NCBI GenBank assembly: GCA_945871805.1
Contig: CAMBXE010000012.1
Location: 1 to 40,581 of the forward strand
Origin: Rhizobium sp. Q54
Lineage (GTDB): Bacteria > Pseudomonadota > Alphaproteobacteria > Rickettsiales > UBA1997
Direction: 5' to 3'
Length of the DNA stretch: 40,581 bases
The position numbers and the translations under genes are program-made. The notes under the pieces are model-generated. The model saw only the letters and a list, made by a program, of their open reading frames with translations, had not been told where the DNA came from and did not search any database. Numbering within the stretch: the first letter of the stretch is position 1; the number at the start of each line of letters is the position of its first letter. This document shows, piece by piece, positions 23,269 through 31,125 of the stretch.

Positions 23269-24534
23269 CTATTTCCAACGATTTTCTAACTCTTGGATTA
23301 AAGACTGATTTTTGGGATCGTAAGGTTTTTCAATCCAAGTTTTTGCGCCATGTTTTAGCAAATATTGCACGATAATTTCTTTCTTGTGGCTGTAAGAAAT
23401 TGCTAGCGCGGTAAAGCCGTCATTATCCATTAAATTTATATCAACACCGTTGGACACAAAAAGATCTACAGCAGGAAGAAAGCCCACTCGCGCCGCATTC
23501 ATCAAGTAACTACGACCAAAAGCATCGAGATAATTCAGGTCAGCTTTGTTGCTCACAAGCATCTCGAGCAACTTAAAATCTAGCAGCTCAATCGCGATAT
23601 TAACCGGCGTGTAGCCAAGTTTATTCGCCCTGTTTACGTCGGCACCTTTGGCAATGATCGAGGCAACGATTGGATATCTCCGCATCAATATTGCGTAAGT
23701 CAAAATTGTATCACCAAAAGCATTTTGGGCATTAGGATTTTCAACGCCTCGGTAGCTGTCATTAAAGGATGAAACGCTATTCATCGAAATCGCTTTGAAC
23801 AAAAGATCAACCCTTTCTCTCGGCGTTAAAATGATCGGAATGTGATTATTTTCTTCACTGCGGTAATGATTAAGAATTGGCAATGCCGGCATCTCTTCGC
23901 TAATAAAAGGATTTAAATCTTTTTTGCGCGGCATGATTTTTTCTTCAGTATCACCTTCGCTCGAATCAAGCAAGTAGAGGTCGCGTAGCTCATTAAACTT
24001 TGCGATTTTATTTTTTTGCTTCTTGGCATTTTCCTTTTTTTGACGCTCCATTTCTGAGCGCTTCTTCAGATTTTTTTTCTTTTGAGCGTTGATGTATTGA
24101 TTACTCGGCTTCTTGGGTTCGATTGCAGAAGTAGAAGCGGCGGCTGGTTGCTCGATTTTAACTTCCTCAGGTTTTTTTATTTCTTCGGCCTTTTTTTCTG
24201 AATCGCCGTTGATGTGCATTAGTTCTTTAACTTTTGACATCATCCCGCTTTTTCCTGCTGACTCTTCTGTCGGAGAGGCTTCAGGCGTTTTTTGCTCTAC
24301 CGGATTTTGCGCCGCTAATTCTGTTTCGGTAAATTTTTTTACTTCTTTTTTATCGACGTCGTCAAGGCCGAGTGACTCAACATCAATTTTTACCTTAGCT
24401 TGATCAAACGGTTCCAACTCTGCTTTCCTAGCTTTTAAATCAGCATTAATTTCATCTAGAGTTTGATTTTCAGCAAAGGCAAAACGCTCGAAAGTGCAGC
24501 TAAAAATTAAAATTAGAATGATGCGAAATAACAT
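23269..24534 (-). CDS. Exported ankyrin-repeat protein with charged N-terminal region
   Basis: 421 aa. The signal peptide [21 protein letters not shown] is followed by a long charged, probably disordered or coiled region (about 22-215; Lys/Glu-rich, with KKKNLKKRSEMERQKKENAK). Ankyrin repeats fill the C-terminal half (about 255-410): GDTILTYAILMRRYPIVASI, GYTPVNIAIELLDFKLLEML, GRSYLMNAARVGFLPAVDLF, GFTALAISYSHKKEIIVQYL. It shares one base with the yidD stop (TAATG), so it is tightly coupled to the yidD operon. It may be a paralogue of the next ankyrin gene with the domain order reversed. Confidence 0.8.
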   Translation of the reverse strand: MLFRIILILIFSCTFERFAFAENQTLDEINADLKARKAELEPFDQAKVKIDVESLGLDDVDKKEVKKFTETELAAQNPVEQKTPEASPTEESAGKSGMMSKVKELMHINGDSEKKAEEIKKPEEVKIEQPAAASTSAIEPKKPSNQYINAQKKKNLKKRSEMERQKKENAKKQKNKIAKFNELRDLYLLDSSEGDTEEKIMPRKKDLNPFISEEMPALPILNHYRSEENNHIPIILTPRERVDLLFKAISMNSVSSFNDSYRGVENPNAQNAFGDTILTYAILMRRYPIVASIIAKGADVNRANKLGYTPVNIAIELLDFKLLEMLVSNKADLNYLDAFGRSYLMNAARVGFLPAVDLFVSNGVDINLMDNDGFTALAISYSHKKEIIVQYLLKHGAKTWIEKPYDPKNQSLIQELENRWK

Positions 24535-24746
24535 TATTTTACTGGATCAAAACCACTCTTTTTTGAAAGAGGATGGCATTTAAAGATTCGTTTTACTCCG
24601 AGTAAAAAACCTTTGAGCAAACCTTTTTTTGTAATCGCTTCAATCATGTAATTCGAGCAAGTCGGAGCAAAACGACATTTGTAAGAACCAAGAAGCGGCG
24701 AGAGAAAAAGTTGATAAAATCTAATGATAAGAAGCGAAAATTTCAT
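24534..24746 (-). CDS. yidD: Membrane protein insertion efficiency factor YidD
   Basis: Small 70 aa protein of the YidD family, thought to assist YidC-dependent membrane insertion at the inner membrane. The signature [28 protein letters not shown] and [18 protein letters not shown] covers nearly the whole chain, including the three conserved cysteines. It is usually found with rnpA and yidC, but here it sits between an unknown gene and an ankyrin gene with 1 bp overlaps at both ends. Confidence 0.95.
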   Translation of the reverse strand: MKFSLLIIRFYQLFLSPLLGSYKCRFAPTCSNYMIEAITKKGLLKGFLLGVKRIFKCHPLSKKSGFDPVK

Positions 24747-25216
24747 TAGGATTTGTGATTATGCGAGACGACTTGCGCGCCTGAAAATAACTGCTTCACC
24801 GTGACTCTTACCGGAGATGCCGTCGGAGTTCTCGCTTGATTTTCGGTGTTAACAATGTCGCATAAAACATCGAGCGAAACGCCGCCGTCGAAGCACATGC
24901 AAATGGTGTAAGTTTTTTTGTCTAAATCTTTGACGGTCTTGCGATTGATCACTCGAAACCCACCTTTGGCAGAATTTTTACGCGAAAAACGAAACAGACG
25001 ATTAAGGATTTTAATGTAGGCGTTAACTTTTGGATCTGGATGGTCCGGAATCTCTCCCATCACGATTAAATCATCCATGATTTCGATCAAATAGTCGAAA
25101 ATCATTTCAGCAGTTTCGGCAGTCTCATCTTCGATGCGTTCAAAAACTTCTGTGAGTAATTTTAAATTTTCTGGAGTGGCCTCGGTCATCGCAATATTTT
25201 CAAATTTTTTACTCAT
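24746..25216 (-). CDS. Conserved-looking protein of unknown function
   Basis: I do not recognise this 156 aa protein. The first 60 residues are acidic and helical in appearance ([20 protein letters not shown]). A basic middle ([14 protein letters not shown]) is followed by [20 protein letters not shown] and a polar tail. There is no signal peptide or membrane span. It overlaps the amgK-like gene by 8 bp upstream and shares one base with the yidD start, so it is a true operon member. No function is proposed. Confidence 0.7.
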   Translation of the reverse strand: MSKKFENIAMTEATPENLKLLTEVFERIEDETAETAEMIFDYLIEIMDDLIVMGEIPDHPDPKVNAYIKILNRLFRFSRKNSAKGGFRVINRKTVKDLDKKTYTICMCFDGGVSLDVLCDIVNTENQARTPTASPVRVTVKQLFSGAQVVSHNHKS

Positions 25217-26165
25217 GGCTGATTAGTTTTTTGATTTCAGAAAATATTTTATCCTCAAGTCTCGCCTCAACAAAATCGCGGACTCGTGGGATTAAGTTTA
25301 AATAATTATGCTTGTTGTCTCGCAGAGAAAGCCGTGAAAAAATTCCGAGAATTTTGACATTACGCTGCAACGATAAAATCGAATAATCGCGGAGAAAAAC
25401 TTCTGCGTCACAAGCAGATTTTTCTAGGTAAAATTCAAGAATTTTCTGCCGCGTTTTTTTGTCAACATCGCGTCGCGCATCTTCAAGTAGAGAAACCAAA
25501 TCGTAGGCTGCTGATCCAATCACCGCATCTTGGAAGTCAAGCAGACCAACTCCTTGTGGGATCACCATTAAATTATCCGCATGAAAATCACGCAAAACTA
25601 AAACCTGATTTTCTTTGCTGAGAAGATCAAAAATCTTAAACCATTGAAGCTTAAATTCAGCCTTCTGCGCCAAGCTCCAAGAACGGTTTTGTAGGGGCAA
25701 ATACCAATCTACAAAAAGCCAAACTTCGCGAAAAAGTAGCGCGTGATTATAATTAACAAGACCGGTTGGAGTAGGCAATTTATGCAAGTTAAGCAAAACA
25801 TCGCCGGCTTTTTCGTAGAGCTTTAACTCTTTCGTAACATCTTGCGCAAGCACCTTCGTGTAGGTGTCATCGCCAAAATCTTCGAGCAATAAAAATCCTG
25901 CATTCACATCCGCAGCAAAAATTTTTGGCGCAAAAAAATCGTGAGCGACGAGAAATTCGTCAATCTTCATAAACGGCTTAACATCTTCATGCGTAGGCGG
26001 CGCAAACATCAGGATGTAAGTTTGAACAAAGTCTTTTTGGCCAGAAAAAATTCGGTAGTAAGAACGAAAAGAAGCATCGCCGGCAACTTTTTTAATTACG
26101 CAATCAGTGATTTGATGAGCAGCGAGAAAGCCACGCGCTTGTTGTTCGTTAAGAGTTGTCGTCAT
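25209..26165 (-). CDS. amgK: Phosphotransferase, probable AmgK-type amino sugar kinase
   Basis: Aminoglycoside-phosphotransferase-fold kinase of 318 aa. The N-terminal GDASFRSYYRI, ILMFAPPTHEDVKPF and GFLLLEDFGDDTY resemble AmgK, which phosphorylates MurNAc/GlcNAc at the anomeric position in cell-wall recycling. Catalytic RDFHADNLM (192-200; D197) and LLDFQDAV (D210) are intact. The start at 26165 is preferred because its ATG shares a base with the gst stop (TAATG); an earlier in-frame start at 26189 would overlap gst. The usual partner MurU nucleotidyltransferase is absent here, so the substrate is an inference. Confidence 0.65.
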   Translation of the reverse strand: MTTTLNEQQARGFLAAHQITDCVIKKVAGDASFRSYYRIFSGQKDFVQTYILMFAPPTHEDVKPFMKIDEFLVAHDFFAPKIFAADVNAGFLLLEDFGDDTYTKVLAQDVTKELKLYEKAGDVLLNLHKLPTPTGLVNYNHALLFREVWLFVDWYLPLQNRSWSLAQKAEFKLQWFKIFDLLSKENQVLVLRDFHADNLMVIPQGVGLLDFQDAVIGSAAYDLVSLLEDARRDVDKKTRQKILEFYLEKSACDAEVFLRDYSILSLQRNVKILGIFSRLSLRDNKHNYLNLIPRVRDFVEARLEDKIFSEIKKLISHE

Positions 26166-26845
26166 TAAAAGTCTAATTGTGAATACCACTCAACCGGCGC
26201 CGCGCCTGGGATGCGATCTTTTAAAATCTCGCCAAAGATTTTGTGAGATTTAATCATGCCGTACCAATCTCTGGCTGGTAAGTAGTGATGCCAGTTGATG
26301 TCACCGAAATAATCGAGCACGGAAATCTGACAAGCGGCAGCAAAATCAGCAACGCTAATTTGATCTCCGGCCAGGTATCTCTTACTCTCAAGCAAGTATT
26401 CGATATAGCTCAAATGAATATTTAAATTGCCTCTAGCGACTCGAAGAATTTCAGAATTAGGCGAGCTTCCGCCAGATAAATAGCGGTTAAAATAACGTTC
26501 ATTCAAAACATGTTTGCTGACTTCGTAATAAAATTTTTCATCAAACCAATATTGCAAACGACGCACTTCTGCCCGCTCTGACGCTGATTCGCCGATGAAT
26601 GATTTACTGCTCTTAACATGCTTCTCTTCGATATATTCAATGATCACCGAGCTATTAACAATCACCGCCGCGTTACTGTTGTCGAAAAGCACTGGCACTG
26701 TGCAAGCAGGATTCATCGCAATGAATTCCTTCCGTCTTTCCCAAAAATTTTCTTGGATTAATTCACAGCCGATGTCCTTTGCCGCAAGGTGAACCCTGAC
26801 TTTGCGCGAGAATGGGCAGATCGGATGATGGTAGAGGCGGTACAT
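26165..26845 (-). CDS. Glutathione S-transferase family protein
   Basis: 226 aa. An N-terminal thioredoxin fold (1-80) begins YRLYHHPICPFSRKVRVHLA with a cysteine at position 10, and the cis-proline motif is VPVLF near 51-55. A helical C-terminal domain carries YLAGDQISVADFAAACQISV, the GST N-capping/hydrophobic-staple region. Members of this alphaproteobacterial group have no defined substrate. It is the first gene of the operon leading to amgK, and it shares its leader with divergent polA. Confidence 0.88.
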   Translation of the reverse strand: MYRLYHHPICPFSRKVRVHLAAKDIGCELIQENFWERRKEFIAMNPACTVPVLFDNSNAAVIVNSSVIIEYIEEKHVKSSKSFIGESASERAEVRRLQYWFDEKFYYEVSKHVLNERYFNRYLSGGSSPNSEILRVARGNLNIHLSYIEYLLESKRYLAGDQISVADFAAACQISVLDYFGDINWHHYLPARDWYGMIKSHKIFGEILKDRIPGAAPVEWYSQLDF

Positions 26846-26919
26846 GATTTAGATTTTTTAGATTTTAGATTTATTCAGCTGCTTTGAACTCTACGAAAAT
26901 CTAAAATCAAAAATCTAAA
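26846..26919. promoter_or_regulatory. Divergent gst/polA leader: mirrored AAATCTAAA repeats
   Basis: A 74 bp gap. The first 27 bases (GATTTAGATTTTTTAGATTT...) and the last 24 (AAAATCTAAAATCAAAAATC...) are near-perfect inverted copies, so both genes have practically the same 5' leader right up to the ATG. No Shine-Dalgarno sequence is visible for either gene. The layout predicts coordinated, symmetric expression or a shared regulator. Confidence 0.55.
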
Positions 26920-29568
26920 ATGACTAAAAAAATTGCCCTAATCGACGGCTACGGCTTTGTCTTTCGCGCTTACCACGCTTTGCCTCCATTGACGCGCCCA
27001 GATGGAACGCCGGTCGGAGCGGTTTATGGCTTCACCAATATGCTGATTAAATTACTCGCCGGGCTAGATGTTTCGCATGTGGCGGTTGTGTTTGATGCCG
27101 GCGCGAAAACTTTTCGTAACGAAATTTTTTCTAACTACAAAGCCAATCGCCCGCCCTGCCCGGAAGATTTAAAGCCGCAATTTGCAATCGTACGCCAAGC
27201 AGCGGAATCATTGGGTTTACCGATCCTCGAAAAGATAGGATTCGAAGCCGACGACATCATCGCCACCATCGCCAAACAGTCGGTAGAAAAAGGTTACGAA
27301 GTGCTAATTGTCTCTTCCGACAAAGATCTCATGCAGCTAGTGAATCAGAGCGTCTTCATGTATGACGCGATGAAAAATAAATTCATTGGACGCGATGAAG
27401 TGCGCGAAAAATTTTCAGTTGAACCAGAGCAGGTCGTCGACGTTTTAGCTTTGATGGGCGACGCCTCAGACAATGTTGCCGGCGTTAGAGGAATCGGTCC
27501 AAAAACTGCAGCGGAATTAATTTTAGAATTCGGAAATCTCGAAAATCTGCTTTCGCGTTTGAGCGAGATTAAACAGGTTAAGCGTCAGCAACTTTTGGTT
27601 GAGGGAACAGAAAGTGCAAAACTTGCAAAGCGCCTGGTTTCGCTGTGCTACGAAGTTGAACTTAATGTTGAAATTGACGATTTACGCATTCAAGGATTTG
27701 ATCCCTACAAGCTAATTTCTTTTCTTGGAGAACAGGGATTTCATTCGTTAATCACCCGCGTCAAAAAAGAATTTTCGATCGAAGATGGAGCCAAAGAAAC
27801 GCAAAAAACAACGAAGCAAATTTCCCAAGGGATTTTATTTTCCGAAGTAGAAAAAATCGAAATTACTTCAGCGCAAATGGTCGATGAGATCAGGGAAGAG
27901 GCACTTTTAAACGGTTTAGTAACAATCGATTATGAATTAGATTTCCTCACAATTTCTACTTACAAAACCGGCTCTGTGCCGAAAGAAATTTTTTATTTTT
28001 TGACAAAATCAGAAGTAACTGACCTCTTTGGAATTCAACAAAATCAAGCGCTCAAACTAGATTTACTCGAGAAGATTTTGCGCGATGACTCAATCAAAAA
28101 AATATTTTTCGACGCAAAAAAATTCTTCAGAAATTCAAATTTGTCAGTCGTTGGTTTTGAAGATGTTTCTTTAATGAATCACCTTCTTAACTCTTCAGTC
28201 AAAAATGATTTTCGTGAATTAGTTGATCTTAATCTTGCTGAAAATTTTGAAGAAAAAGAGTTCGCCGGCATTGAGTTGGCCTGCTTCCGCAACTTTGCTC
28301 TGAGTCAACTCTACACCATTCTTGCGCCGAGAATTTCCGAGCTAAAATTAAATGCACCCTACTCTTCTTACGAACTTCCTCTTTTGCCCGTGCTGGCGCA
28401 AATCGAGCATGAAGGGATTAAAATCGACACTAAAAAACTGCACGAACTCTCACAAGAATTTGGTAAAAAAATCGAGGAGCTAACGAAAGAGATTTACGCC
28501 CAAGCTGATTGCGAGTTCAATATCGCCTCGCCAAAACAGCTCGGCGAAATTTTGTTCGAGAAACTCGGTCTTCAATCGAAGAAGAAATCTAAAAAAACTG
28601 GCGCGCTTTCGACTAATGCCGAAGTGCTAGAAGAGCTAGAAGAGCAAGGCTTCGCAATCGCTACAAAAATTCTCGAATTTCGCAAACTTTCGAAATTAAA
28701 AAATACTTACACCGATGCTTTGCCGAAAGAAATTAATCCAAAAACTGGCAGAATTCACACCACTCTTTCTCCGATCTCAACCGTCACCGGACGTCTAAGT
28801 TCTAGCAATCCTAACTTACAAAATATTCCGATTCGCACTGTTGAAGGTAGAAAAATTCGTGAGGCTTTTATTGCCAAACCCGGTCATCTTTTGATCTCTG
28901 CTGATTACTCACAAATAGAATTACGCGTGATTGCCCATGTCGCTAAAATCACCGCGCTGATTGAGGCTTTTAAAGAAAATAAAGACATTCACCGCATTAC
29001 TGCCGCGCAAGTTTTTGGACTTCAAGAAAATGAAGTAAGCAGCGAAATGCGTTCGAAAGCGAAGGCGATTAATTTTGGAATCATCTACGGAATCAGCGCT
29101 TTTGGCCTCGCCAAACAGCTCGATATTTCGCGTGGCGAAGCGGCGGATTACATTCATTCCTACTTCGCGACCTACCCTGGGATTGAAGATTACATGAAGG
29201 ATCACATCAATTTCGCCAAGCAGCATGGCTACGTCACCACGCATTCCGGGCGCAAATGTTTTCTTCACGAGATCAACAACAAGAACCCGATGCGCCGGCA
29301 AGAATCAGAAAGATTGGCGATTAACGCCCCAATCCAAGGCAGCGCCGCCGACATCATTAAGAAGGCGATGATTCAAGTGAGTAAGGCTCTGAATAAAAAT
29401 AATTTGAGCTCGAAAATCGTGCTACAAATTCATGACGAACTTTTGATTGAAGCGCCTGAATCAGAAGTGGAAGTAGTTTCTCAGCTGCTAAAATCTGAAA
29501 TGGAAAATGCGGTAAAACTAGATGTGCCGCTGGTTGTTGATCTGAAGGTTGGGGCTAGGTGGATGTAA
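26920..29568 (+). CDS. polA: DNA polymerase I
   Basis: 882 aa family A polymerase. The 5' nuclease domain spans about 1-290 (ALIDGYGFVFRAYHAL, EADDIIATIA, SSDKDLMQLV, GDASDNVAGVRGIGPKTA). The polymerase domain has motif A SADYSQIELRVIAH (D near 662), motif B RSKAKAINFGIIYG (about 711) and motif C QIHDELLIEAP (about 836). The central 3'-5' exonuclease domain looks degenerate: Exo I keeps D-Y-E (about 337-339), but the Exo II region FFDAKKFF and the Exo III region FRNFALSQLY lack the expected aspartates. Proofreading is therefore probably lost. Length is slightly below E. coli (928). Confidence 0.95.
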   Translation: MTKKIALIDGYGFVFRAYHALPPLTRPDGTPVGAVYGFTNMLIKLLAGLDVSHVAVVFDAGAKTFRNEIFSNYKANRPPCPEDLKPQFAIVRQAAESLGLPILEKIGFEADDIIATIAKQSVEKGYEVLIVSSDKDLMQLVNQSVFMYDAMKNKFIGRDEVREKFSVEPEQVVDVLALMGDASDNVAGVRGIGPKTAAELILEFGNLENLLSRLSEIKQVKRQQLLVEGTESAKLAKRLVSLCYEVELNVEIDDLRIQGFDPYKLISFLGEQGFHSLITRVKKEFSIEDGAKETQKTTKQISQGILFSEVEKIEITSAQMVDEIREEALLNGLVTIDYELDFLTISTYKTGSVPKEIFYFLTKSEVTDLFGIQQNQALKLDLLEKILRDDSIKKIFFDAKKFFRNSNLSVVGFEDVSLMNHLLNSSVKNDFRELVDLNLAENFEEKEFAGIELACFRNFALSQLYTILAPRISELKLNAPYSSYELPLLPVLAQIEHEGIKIDTKKLHELSQEFGKKIEELTKEIYAQADCEFNIASPKQLGEILFEKLGLQSKKKSKKTGALSTNAEVLEELEEQGFAIATKILEFRKLSKLKNTYTDALPKEINPKTGRIHTTLSPISTVTGRLSSSNPNLQNIPIRTVEGRKIREAFIAKPGHLLISADYSQIELRVIAHVAKITALIEAFKENKDIHRITAAQVFGLQENEVSSEMRSKAKAINFGIIYGISAFGLAKQLDISRGEAADYIHSYFATYPGIEDYMKDHINFAKQHGYVTTHSGRKCFLHEINNKNPMRRQESERLAINAPIQGSAADIIKKAMIQVSKALNKNNLSSKIVLQIHDELLIEAPESEVEVVSQLLKSEMENAVKLDVPLVVDLKVGARWM

Positions 29569-29645
29569 TCGACCGGTGAACTTCTTTCATTTTTTAACGA
29601 GCCAACCTCGTGAAGCCTTGATTTCAAAAGATCCAGAAAAAAATT

Positions 29646-29669
29646 ACTTTTTGCCCGCGGGCAAAAAGT
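29646..29669. terminator. Perfect 24 bp palindrome after polA
   Basis: ACTTTTTGCCCG followed by CGGGCAAAAAGT, with a T-rich TTATTTTA run on the right and AAAAAAATTA on the left. It is a strong bidirectional terminator candidate between the convergent polA and RluC genes, 78 bp past the polA stop. Confidence 0.7.
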
Positions 29670-29712
29670 TTATTTTAGCCAATGCCGTCACGCTTCCAAG
29701 TCACCAAAATTA

Positions 29713-29784
29713 AACCCAAATCCGTTATTAAAATTATAAGGGTTAGTAGAAATAATGACGTGATTCTAATGAGTGATCTGGGTT
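29713..29784. repeat. Shortened copy of the AACCCAGATC palindromic element
   Basis: The left end AACCCAAATCCGTTATTAAA matches the left arm start at 5205. From AGGGTTAGTAGAAATAATG through GATTCTAATG to GATCTGGGTT at 29784 it matches the right arm of that element with few changes. The inner left arm and the centre are missing, leaving about 72 bp. Its last base falls inside the RluC stop codon (29783-29785). Confidence 0.7.
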
Positions 29785-30703
29785 AAAACTCAGATTTACA
29801 TTCAATCTCAATCTTCTTCCCAAAAAAATTCGGAATCACAATTTTGCGCGCGTGCAAACACATGTAATTATTGAGATCTTTTTTTAGCGCTTCTTTTCCG
29901 CCATATTTTACGTCATTCACGACTGGATGTCCGATTTCTTTGCAATGAACACGAAGCTGATGCGTTCTGCCAGTAAGCGGCTTAAGCTCGAGTAAAGCGT
30001 GGTCAGAAAAACTTTTGAGCAATCTAAATTTCGTAATCGCTTCTTTTCCCTCTTCAAAATCTGGTAAAACTTTTTCGTTTTTTCCCAAAAGTTTTTTGCG
30101 CAACGGAATTGAAATCACGCCGATGGTTTTTGTTGGAATGCCACAAACAAGTGCCAGGTAAGTCTTCTCGATGGTTTTATTTTTAAATCCTTCGTTGAGT
30201 AAATCTGCTGATTCGTTATTTTTAGCGAGTAACAAAATTCCGCTCGTGTCTTTGTCGAGACGATGAACTAACTGCCATTTTTTCTCTCTGGCAAAATCGT
30301 CAACGGAAATTTCAATTCCGCTGCCACCTTGTGTAGCAAGGCCTGAAGGCTTGTTGATCGCAATAAGATTCTCATCTTCGTAAATTATCCAAGACAAAAA
30401 TTTCTTCATTTTTTCGGAAGAGACTTGCGGTTTTTGTCTTTGTTTGTCGTGACGTTTTTGCAAATCGGAAAAAACATCAATCTTGTCTTCCTCCTGCACT
30501 TTGTAGGAAGCATCAACCCTCGCTCCGTTAACTTTTACTTTCTTTTCACGAATTAATTTTTGTGCTAGGCCGAAAGAAATGTCGAATTTTTTGCAGAGGA
30601 ATTTGTCGAGACGTACTAACTTGTCATCTTGAGCAGGAGTAATTTCTGGCAACCTTGAATGATTAGCGCGCGGACGCTGCGGACGGCGAGAAGAAGTTTT
30701 CAC
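29783..30703 (-). CDS. RluC/RluD-type pseudouridine synthase
   Basis: 306 aa enzyme that isomerises specific uridines in 23S rRNA. An S4 RNA-binding domain (about 29-75; VRLDKFLCKKF) is followed by the catalytic domain with HRLDKDTSGILLLAK (147-161; catalytic D150), LKPLTGRTHQLRVHC and GHPVVNDVKYGG. The RluC type is favoured over RluD because of the overall arrangement, but the target positions cannot be told from sequence alone. A basic N-terminal extension (MKTSSRRPQRPRANH) is present. It overlaps fluC by 4 bp. Confidence 0.88.
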   Translation of the reverse strand: MKTSSRRPQRPRANHSRLPEITPAQDDKLVRLDKFLCKKFDISFGLAQKLIREKKVKVNGARVDASYKVQEEDKIDVFSDLQKRHDKQRQKPQVSSEKMKKFLSWIIYEDENLIAINKPSGLATQGGSGIEISVDDFAREKKWQLVHRLDKDTSGILLLAKNNESADLLNEGFKNKTIEKTYLALVCGIPTKTIGVISIPLRKKLLGKNEKVLPDFEEGKEAITKFRLLKSFSDHALLELKPLTGRTHQLRVHCKEIGHPVVNDVKYGGKEALKKDLNNYMCLHARKIVIPNFFGKKIEIECKSEF

Positions 30704-31068
30704 GTAATTAATTTGGTTAAATAAAATCCAAAGAACAAAGCCAGGATCGAGAACATTACTGTAGCGAAGGCAAAGAGAAATGCTTGCGAATAATTTCCGG
30801 CGGAAAAGAGGCGAAAAAAATCGAGTGAAAAAGCGGAGAAAGTTGTGAAGCCGCCGAGAAATCCAGCAAAAATAAAATTTTTAAAACGCGGATCGATTGC
30901 ATCAAAATGTTTAATCACAAAATAGTAAGCAATCCCGGCGATCATTGAACCTAGAACGTTCACGAGGAATGTTCCGAGCGGAAATTTTCCAGCTACAACA
31001 GAAATGGTAATTAAATAACGCGCTACCGAGCCACAAGCGCCGCCGATTGCGATTAAGAGGAAGTTCAT
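30700..31068 (-). CDS. crcB: Fluoride channel FluC/CrcB
   Basis: 122 aa small membrane protein with four hydrophobic segments; forms a dual-topology dimer that exports fluoride. GGACGSVARY at the N terminus, FPLGTFLVNVLGS with the conserved Asn, and GFLGGFTTFSAFSLD with the Phe-box and the central Na+ site are intact. No fluoride riboswitch was recognised in the 57 bp upstream. It lies between leuS and the RluC gene on one strand, with a 4 bp overlap into the latter. Confidence 0.95.
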   Translation of the reverse strand: MNFLLIAIGGACGSVARYLITISVVAGKFPLGTFLVNVLGSMIAGIAYYFVIKHFDAIDPRFKNFIFAGFLGGFTTFSAFSLDFFRLFSAGNYSQAFLFAFATVMFSILALFFGFYLTKLIT

Positions 31069-31125
31069 TTGTGGGTAGAAAAAAAATTTGCCGGTCGAGC
31101 GAACGTAGGAAGGGTTGAAAGGAAT

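Noticed and set aside
23195-23278. 28-codon N-terminal extension of the first ankyrin protein
   Set aside because: It would bury the clear signal peptide beginning MNRYLRLFF at 23194.
31069-31125. Fluoride riboswitch upstream of crcB
   Set aside because: The 57 bp gap is too short and lacks recognisable riboswitch pairing; crcB follows leuS on the same strand.
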